DNA of 64,000 bases from Amycolatopsis eburnea. GTDB taxonomy: Bacteria; Actinomycetota; Actinomycetes; Mycobacteriales; Pseudonocardiaceae. The position numbers and the translations under genes are program-made. How positions within the stretch are numbered: position 1 is the first letter of the stretch; the number at the start of each line of letters is the position of its first letter. The notes under the pieces are model-generated. The model saw only the letters and a list, made by a program, of their open reading frames with translations. It did no database searches and had not been told where the DNA came from. Of this stretch, positions 57,932 to 64,000 are shown one piece after another. The stretch covers positions 248,001 to 312,000 of the forward strand of contig NZ_RSEC01000048.1 in NCBI RefSeq assembly GCF_003937945.1. The letters run 5' to 3'.

Positions 57932-58029
57932 GGCGGATCACACCTCTCTTCCGGTGGGCTGTCTCCCTTCCACCATGGAGAGAACCGGCGCCCCCGTGGG
58001 GGTTCCGGCCGGCTTGCGACCCGGATGGC

Positions 58030-58758
58030 CTAGCGGGCCCCGTACGCGCCGCCGTTGACGTGCACGACCTGCCCGGTGACGTGCCCGGCGCTCGGCGACG
58101 CCAGGAACACCACGGTTTCCGCGACCTCGTCCGGCGTGCCGGCCCGCTTGTCGAAGGCGACGGAGACCCGCGCGGCCACCCATTCGTCGGAAACCGTGCC
58201 GTGGAAGAACTCCGTGTCGAGGGTGACGCCGGGCGCCACGACGTTGGCCGAGCCGGCGGCGCCGAGCTGCCGCGCGAGGTCGGTGTTCCACGCCTCGATC
58301 GCGGCCTTCGCCGCGCCGTACGAGCCGGAGCCCTGCTTCGCCGCGATGGAGCCGAGGGTCACCACACGCACGTTGTCCGCGAAACGCGGCTTCAGCGCGG
58401 CCGTCACGAGGACCGCGGAGACGACGTTGGCCTCGAAGTTCGCGCGCCACGCGTCGGCCAGCCCCGCCAGGTCGCCGGGCGCGGGCGCCTCGCGGACCCG
58501 GTCGGTGTTGCCGCCGGCGTTGTTGACCAGGACGTCGACGCGTCCGGGCAGCTCGGCCAAGGCTGCCTGCACGGCCGCCGGGTCGCTCGCGTCGAAGGCC
58601 ACCGCTCGCGCGCCGATCCGCTCGGCCGCGGCTTCGAGCACGTCCTTGCGGCGCCCGGTGACGGTCACCCGCTCCCCCGCCGCCGCGAACCGGGCGGCGA
58701 TCGCCAGCCCGATGCCGGTGCCGCCGCCGGTGACCACGATTTCCCGCTGTTCGCTCAT
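58030..58758 (-). CDS. Short-chain dehydrogenase/reductase
   Basis: The ATG at 58758 is the one that gives a normal SDR start (EIVVTGGGTGIGLAIA); the frame further upstream is ignored. The 242-residue protein has NNAGGN, a catalytic serine region (VTLGSIAAKQG) and the YxxxK dyad in SYGAAKAAIEAW, so it should be an active NAD(P)-dependent oxidoreductase, unlike the two SDRs at 43589 and 50318. No recognised partner is present. It is upstream of the P450 operon on the same strand, 98 bp away, and may be separate. Confidence 0.9.
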   Translation of the reverse strand: MSEQREIVVTGGGTGIGLAIAARFAAAGERVTVTGRRKDVLEAAAERIGARAVAFDASDPAAVQAALAELPGRVDVLVNNAGGNTDRVREAPAPGDLAGLADAWRANFEANVVSAVLVTAALKPRFADNVRVVTLGSIAAKQGSGSYGAAKAAIEAWNTDLARQLGAAGSANVVAPGVTLDTEFFHGTVSDEWVAARVSVAFDKRAGTPDEVAETVVFLASPSAGHVTGQVVHVNGGAYGAR

Positions 58759-58932
58759 GCCGCCATCTTCACCGAAGAAAGCGCTTACCCACCAGCTCGT
58801 TCCCAGCGACCGGGACACGGGAACGCATTCGTCAGGAAAGTTTACGAAGTGGGGTTGACGGGCCGCTCCCGCCCGGCGAACCTGGGAGCCACGCCGCAGT
58901 CATCGTCCGCCCAGTCCCCCTCCGGAGGCAGC

Positions 58933-60507
58933 ATGACCCGGCGCGCGCTCGTGCTCGTCGTGACCCTGTTCCTCGCCGTGGCCACCGCGTTCACCGCCGG
59001 TGGCACGGCGAACGCGGCCACCACGCAACCGACCTTCCTCACCTTCTACGGCTGGTGGGACAACACCCCGCCCGGCGGCGACATCTCCTACCCGCGGATC
59101 CACGACACCGCGGGCGGCAAGGGCACGTACGCCGACCCGATCACCTTCGCCACCAGCAGCGACGAGCTGAAGCCCGGCACCAGGGTCTGGGTGCCGCGGG
59201 TCAAGAAGTACTTCATCATGGAGGACGGCTGCGACGAGTGTTCCGACGACTGGAACAGCCAGGGCCCCAACGGCGGTCCCGGGCTGCGCCACATCGACCT
59301 CTGGCTCGGCGGCGAGGGCGGGAGCGCCTTCGACGCGATCGACTGCGAGGACGCGCTCACGCACTACAACGCCGACAACACGCCGGTCATGGAGCCGGTG
59401 GTCGTCGACCCGCCGTCGGACGAGCCGTACGACGCGACGCCGATCTTCAACACCAGCACCGGCGAGTGCTGGGGCGGCGCGCAGCCGAACACCACGGTCG
59501 GCCAGTACAAGAACAACTCGACCGGCACCTGCCTGGAAGCCCCGAGCAGCGGCACGACGCTGAAGGTGGCCGCCTGCACCGGCGGCGCCTCGCAGCGGTT
59601 CACCTTCCACGGCGCGTTCCTCGTGATCAACGACAAGTGCGCGGGCATCTCGGGCAGCTCGATCGTGCTGCAGACGTGCACCGGCGGACCGGCCCAGCAG
59701 TGGTCGGTCAACCCCGACGGCACGATCTCCGACATCCAGACGAGCACCAAGTGCTTCCGCGCCTCGGGCTCGACACTCAGCGCGGGCAGCTGCTCCGGCA
59801 CCCAGGCCCGCTGGACGTTCACCGCGGCCGGCACCCCGGCGGGCCTGAGCGTGACGCCGTCGTCGGTGTCGGTCGCGCCGGGCGCTTCGGCGACGGCCAC
59901 CGTCACGGCGACGGACGCGGTATCGCTGTCCGCGAGCGGCGTTCCCGCCGGGGTCACCGTGTCGTTCGCACCGGCGTCCGTGCCGGCCGGCGGGACCTCG
60001 ACCGTGACGGTCGCCGCCGCCTCGACCGCGAGCCCCGGTTCGGCGACGGTCACCATCACCGGCGGCGGGAAGACCGCGTCGCTGGGCGTCACGGTCACCG
60101 GCGGCGCGGAAACCCTGCTCTCCCAGGGCAAAACGGCGACGGCGTCCTCGATCGAGTCGTCGTCCTACCCGGCGAGCGCGGCCTTCGACGGCAACCTGAC
60201 AAGTACGCGCTGGGCATCCAAGGAGGGCACGCCGAGCGAGTGGCTGCGCGTCGACCTCGGCGCCGCGAAGGCGATCACGCGCGTCAAGCTGAGCTGGGAA
60301 GCCGCCTACGGCAAGGCGTACACGATCCAGACCTCGCCCGACGGCACGACCTGGACGACGATCTTCAGCACCACGACCGGCAACGGCGCCACCGACGACC
60401 TCACCGGGCTCGCGGGCAGCGGCCGCTACGTGCGGATGAACGGCCTCACGCGCGGCACGTCGTACTGCTACTCGCTGTACGAGATGCAGGTGTTCGGCCC
60501 GGCCTGA
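58933..60507 (+). CDS. Secreted multidomain carbohydrate-binding protein
   Basis: The ATG at 58933 follows CGGAGG and gives 524 residues. After a signal peptide (LVLVVTLFLAVATAFTAGGTANA) come: a barwin/3D-like region (about 30-165; TFYGWWDNTPPGGDISYPRIHDTAGGKGTYADP, DGCDEC), a ricin-B-like lectin region (about 178-305), an Ig-like module (about 308-392) and a discoidin/F5-8C type domain (about 395-524; SSYPASAAFDGNLTSTRWASKEG, WLRVDLGAAKAITRVKLSWE). It probably binds polysaccharides outside the cell. No hydrolase catalytic domain was recognised. Confidence 0.82.
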   Translation: MTRRALVLVVTLFLAVATAFTAGGTANAATTQPTFLTFYGWWDNTPPGGDISYPRIHDTAGGKGTYADPITFATSSDELKPGTRVWVPRVKKYFIMEDGCDECSDDWNSQGPNGGPGLRHIDLWLGGEGGSAFDAIDCEDALTHYNADNTPVMEPVVVDPPSDEPYDATPIFNTSTGECWGGAQPNTTVGQYKNNSTGTCLEAPSSGTTLKVAACTGGASQRFTFHGAFLVINDKCAGISGSSIVLQTCTGGPAQQWSVNPDGTISDIQTSTKCFRASGSTLSAGSCSGTQARWTFTAAGTPAGLSVTPSSVSVAPGASATATVTATDAVSLSASGVPAGVTVSFAPASVPAGGTSTVTVAAASTASPGSATVTITGGGKTASLGVTVTGGAETLLSQGKTATASSIESSSYPASAAFDGNLTSTRWASKEGTPSEWLRVDLGAAKAITRVKLSWEAAYGKAYTIQTSPDGTTWTTIFSTTTGNGATDDLTGLAGSGRYVRMNGLTRGTSYCYSLYEMQVFGPA

Positions 60508-60582
60508 GTTGCCGGATCGGCAACACGATTTGCCTCTTCGGTGACGTCCTCCGCATGCTGGGGACGTCACCGAGGAGGAACC

Positions 60583-61212
60583 ATGCCCCATGAACACGGC
60601 CGGCCGATGATCGTCGAAGAAATGCTCAAGCAGGAGTTCTGGGAGGAGATGTACCAGCGCGACGAGCACCGGATCTGGAGCGGGAACGTCAACGCCAACC
60701 TCAGCTCCGAGGTCGAAGGCCTGAAACCCGGGCACGCCCTCGACCTCGGCTGCGGCGAGGGCGGCGACGCGATCTGGCTGGCGAAGCAGGGCTGGACGGT
60801 GGACGGCGCCGACATCTCGACCCTCGCGCTCGCCCGCGCCGAAGAAGCGGCCAAGGAGGCCGGCGTGACCGTCCGCTGGCTGCACCGCGACATCCTGAAG
60901 TGGCAGCCGGAAGAGCAGTACGACCTGATCTCGGCGCAGTACATGCACCTGCCGCCGGCCCTGCGCCGCGACGTCTTCACGGCGGCCGCGGCGGCGATCC
61001 GGCCGGGCGGGTCGCTGCTGGTCGTCGGGCACTCGCCGAAGGCCATGCGCGAGTTCGACGGCCAGAAGCCGCCGGAGGAGCTGTACTTCGAGCCGGAGGA
61101 GATCACGACGTTCCTCGGCGACCCGTGGCAGTGGGTCGTCGAGACGTGCGAGACGCGCGGCGAAGGCCACCACACCGACGCCGTCTACCGCGCGAAGCGG
61201 CTGGAGGCATGA
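60583..61212 (+). CDS. Class I SAM-dependent methyltransferase
   Basis: The ATG at 60583 has an AGGAGG 5 nt upstream and gives 209 residues. Motif I HALDLGCGEGGDAIWLAKQGWTVDGADIS is clear, followed by YDLISAQYMHLP (post-I/II) and IRPGGSLLVVGHSP. The order resembles TehB/thiopurine-type methyltransferases that act on small molecules. The substrate is unknown. It is monocistronic and ends in the strong hairpin at 61213-61259. Confidence 0.9.
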   Translation: MPHEHGRPMIVEEMLKQEFWEEMYQRDEHRIWSGNVNANLSSEVEGLKPGHALDLGCGEGGDAIWLAKQGWTVDGADISTLALARAEEAAKEAGVTVRWLHRDILKWQPEEQYDLISAQYMHLPPALRRDVFTAAAAAIRPGGSLLVVGHSPKAMREFDGQKPPEELYFEPEEITTFLGDPWQWVVETCETRGEGHHTDAVYRAKRLEA

Positions 61213-61259
61213 GAAAGGCCCCTTTCACGCGCCCTCGACGCGCGGGAAAGGGGCCTTTC
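61213..61259. terminator. Bidirectional hairpin terminator
   Basis: GAAAGGCCCCTTTC (61213-61226) and GAAAGGGGCCTTTC (61246-61259) are exact 14-bp complements, and the inner CGCG runs can add pairs. It sits between a plus-strand and a minus-strand gene end and also ends in T-rich bases on both sides. Confidence 0.85.
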
Positions 61260-61264
61260 GGCTA

Positions 61265-62281
61265 TCAGGCGAGCTCGAGGCCGTACGCCTGCAGCTCCAG
61301 GGTGAGCGGGTAGAAGTAGCTGGTCTGGGTGTCGCCGCCGGACAGCGTGCCGAGGCCCTTCTCACCGTCGTACGCCGGGCCGCCGGAGTCGCCGTGGTCG
61401 GTGTGCGCGGTGGTGCCGAACTCGTGGTTGAGCACGCCGACGTCGAAGTTGACCGACTCGTCGACCGAGGTGACCTCGCCGCTGCCGCCGCCGGTGGTCG
61501 AGCCCTGCTTCTCGATCTGCTCGCCGACGGTCGGCTCGGCCGCGGAGGTGATCTTCTGGCCGGTGTTGATCTCGCCCGGGCCGGTGCCGTTCGGGCGGGT
61601 CAGCAGCCCGGAGTCGGCGTCCGGGCAGTCGCTCTCGACGACCTCGGCCCCGGAGACGTCCCCGCCGGACCAGGTGCCACCGAGGTTGGTGCAGTGCCCG
61701 GCGGTGAGCAGGAACGGCTCGCCACCGCGCGTGACGTTGAAGCCGAGCGAGCAGCGGCCCTGGCTGTTCTGGATGGCGTCGCCGTCGGCGATGTGCAGCT
61801 CGAGCTTGCCGGTCCGGTGCTCGACGCGGACGCTGTCGCCGTACTTCGCGGCGGCCGCGCTGACCTTGTCGGCGGTCTCCTTGCTGGCGGCGTCGTAGAC
61901 CTTCACCACGACCTGGTTGGTCTTGGTGTCGATGCCCCACGCGGTCTGCGGCACGTTCTTCACCGCGTCCAGCTGGTTCTTGACACCGGTGAGCGCGGCG
62001 AAGGTGTGCTTGACCTTCTTCGCGCTGAGCCCGGCGGCCTGCACCTTCTGCAGCGCGGCGTCGTCGACGACGTTCACGACGGCCTTGCCGTTCTCCAGGT
62101 AGATGCCACCGGAGGCGGCGCCCAGCGACTGCGCGACCTGCGTGGCGTTGCCGATGGCGTGGGCCTGCATCTCGGCGAAGGCCAGCGGGGACGCGGTGGC
62201 GGCCGACGCGCACACGCCGCTGGTCAGCGCCGCTGCCGACAAGACGGCGAAGGTCTTGAGAGCGGTCTTCCGGGGAGTCAT
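61265..62281 (-). CDS. Secreted streptogrisin/alpha-lytic-type S1 protease
   Basis: The ATG at 62281 has a GGAGGAAG Shine-Dalgarno. The 338-residue protein has a signal peptide, an N-terminal pro-region (about 35-170; AVVNVVDDAALQKVQAAGLSAKKV, VVVKVYDAASKETADKV) of the alpha-lytic type and a mature protease (about 175-338). His in LTAGHCTN and Ser in GDSGGPAY are clear; the Asp is probably in DADSGLL. These proteases are made as zymogens and fold with their pro-region. It is transcribed alone. Confidence 0.9.
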   Translation of the reverse strand: MTPRKTALKTFAVLSAAALTSGVCASAATASPLAFAEMQAHAIGNATQVAQSLGAASGGIYLENGKAVVNVVDDAALQKVQAAGLSAKKVKHTFAALTGVKNQLDAVKNVPQTAWGIDTKTNQVVVKVYDAASKETADKVSAAAAKYGDSVRVEHRTGKLELHIADGDAIQNSQGRCSLGFNVTRGGEPFLLTAGHCTNLGGTWSGGDVSGAEVVESDCPDADSGLLTRPNGTGPGEINTGQKITSAAEPTVGEQIEKQGSTTGGGSGEVTSVDESVNFDVGVLNHEFGTTAHTDHGDSGGPAYDGEKGLGTLSGGDTQTSYFYPLTLELQAYGLELA

Positions 62282-62470
62282 CAACTTCCTCCAGGTTTGC
62301 CGGTTCGAAGCCTGCGCCGGTCACTTTCGTTGCCGAGCAACCAACGCAACACCGACGAAGGTTGGTTAATAACCAATCGATCCGGACATACCTCTCGATC
62401 TGGACCCGTACGGCCCAATGCCGCTCACGCTTTCGGCCCAGCGGACGGCGACGGCGGCCGCCGCTCGCGT

Positions 62471-62516
62471 CCTGAATGAGTCATTCAGGTCTTCGGAGGT
62501 CCTGAATGACTCATTC
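62471..62516. repeat. TGAATGASTCATTCA palindromic repeats
   Basis: CCTGAATGAGTCATTCAGG (62471-62489) is a perfect palindrome about a central G, and TGAATGACTCATTCA recurs at 62503-62517. The two copies also form a longer AGGTCTT/AAGACCT inverted pair. This lies in the gap upstream of the S1 protease gene, and 24 nt from the stop of the acetyltransferase gene. The rest of the 258-base gap holds no gene I recognise. Confidence 0.8.
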
Positions 62517-62539
62517 AAGACCTCGCGACACCCCGGCCC

Positions 62540-62836
62540 TCAGCCCTTCGGCCACCGCACGTGGTCCTCGTACCCCGGGTTCTTCCGCAGGTACCCCGCG
62601 ATGAACGGGCACACCGGCACGATCGTCCGCCCCGCCGCCACGACGTCGTCCAGCGCACCCGCCGCCAGCGCCTTCCCCAGCCCGCGCCCGGCGAACGCGT
62701 CGTCGATCTCCGTGTGGGTGAACACCGTCAGCTCGCCCCGCCGCTCGTAGTAGGCCATCCCGGCCAGTTCGTCGCCCACCCACACCTCGTACCGGCTCTC
62801 GTCCGGGTTGTCGGTCACTCGGGTTTCGTCGCTCAT
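62540..62836 (-). CDS. GNAT-like small acetyltransferase (YjdJ/GtnA type)
   Basis: The 98-residue protein has the compact GNAT form: MAYYERRGELTVFTHTEIDDAFAGRGLGKALAAGALDDVV, where RGLGKAL is the acetyl-CoA loop, and IVPVCPFIAGYLRKNPGYEDHV. Such minimal acetyltransferases are known as YjdJ/GTNAT1-like proteins. The substrate is unknown. An AGGAGAA Shine-Dalgarno precedes the ATG at 62836. It is transcribed alone and ends near the palindromic repeats. Confidence 0.85.
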   Translation of the reverse strand: MSDETRVTDNPDESRYEVWVGDELAGMAYYERRGELTVFTHTEIDDAFAGRGLGKALAAGALDDVVAAGRTIVPVCPFIAGYLRKNPGYEDHVRWPKG

Positions 62837-63003
62837 CAAGTTCTCCTCGCTCGGGGTACGTCCCCCATCGTGCGATGTCCGGCCGGCGGGCGCCGACCGG
62901 GTCGTGACGGCCGCTGGGCCGGCCGGGGGACGCGCCCGGCACGTTCGTGTGCAACCCGGCCGCGGGCCTTGGCGGGCACCGGCGTTTTTGGTTGCCTCAC
63001 AGG

Positions 63004-64000
<997 letters not shown>

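Noticed and set aside
56726..58758. P450 and SDR genes as one biosynthetic operon
   Set aside because: A 98-bp gap separates the two and no scaffold-forming enzyme is adjacent, so a joint pathway cannot be claimed.

Overview
The window is very GC-rich actinomycete chromosome with strong G/C third-position bias. The most likely source is Pseudonocardiaceae, and Amycolatopsis in particular. The evidence is the start of a geosmin synthase gene at the right edge, twin-arginine and lipoprotein export signals, many leaderless genes, and families of short palindromic intergenic repeats (cores CCCCAATGTGGC, ATGAAAGGGTCGTTCA and TGAATGASTCATTCA) that I associate with that group. No rRNA, tRNA, transposase, integrase or CRISPR array was seen. 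The genus is an inference from sequence style, not from a database comparison.

Layout, left to right. 1-4327: a five-gene branched-chain-amino-acid-type ABC importer operon, cut by the left edge. 4667-8274: a nitrate/taurine-type binding lipoprotein, an MFS exporter, a small secreted protein and a thioesterase-II-like protein that has lost its catalytic residues. 8360-12261: an AfsR/SARP-type regulator and a GntR/UTRA repressor. 12374-16181: a mannose-family PTS operon (EIIB, fused EIIC-EIID, EIIA) with a ceramidase-like hydrolase; its upstream region holds two copies of a 20-bp GntR-type operator and a large hairpin. 16512-18901: an MBL-fold protein and a divergent PecS/PecM pair with three operator copies. 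18859-24788: a tightly packed group with an ECF sigma factor, a small translationally coupled protein, a cytoplasmic subtilase and a TPR-CHAT caspase-like protease, followed by a lipase; a small lipoprotein gene lies beside it. 24778-27646: an ABC-2 transporter with a LolA/RseB-like exported protein. 27697-28886: a methyltransferase behind a leaderless upstream peptide and attenuator-like hairpins. 28964-36214: FolP2-like protein, rhomboid, YceI-like protein, LuxR-type STAND regulator, S1 protease and a DUF11 protein. 36353-45040: two TetR systems, an epoxide hydrolase-TIGR03086 fusion, a glutamate/leucine-type dehydrogenase with an LLM enzyme, a ketosteroid-dehydrogenase-like flavoprotein, an SDR and a nucleotidyltransferase. 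45037-48208: GH4 glycosidase and DeoR repressor, with a divergent PfkB kinase. 48205-58758: VOC protein, CGNR regulator with a divergent Asp-nucleophile hydrolase, SDR, a GTP-cyclohydrolase-II homologue paired with a degenerate PfkB protein, an OmpA-like lipoprotein with a membrane partner, a P450 operon and an SDR. 58933-64000: secreted lectin-like and protease genes, a methyltransferase, a GNAT protein and geosmin synthase.

Three themes stand out. First, at least eleven genes follow one leaderless layout: a TANNNT-like -10 element, then 6 or 7 nt, then the ATG or GTG. Second, most regulators sit beside visible inverted-repeat operators. Third, the sigma factor/small protein/subtilase/TPR-CHAT group has the parts of a protease-controlled transcription switch and is the best candidate here for an undescribed system. 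Starts were moved from the longest frame wherever a Shine-Dalgarno sequence or -10 element decided the point. Functions are assigned from motifs read by eye.
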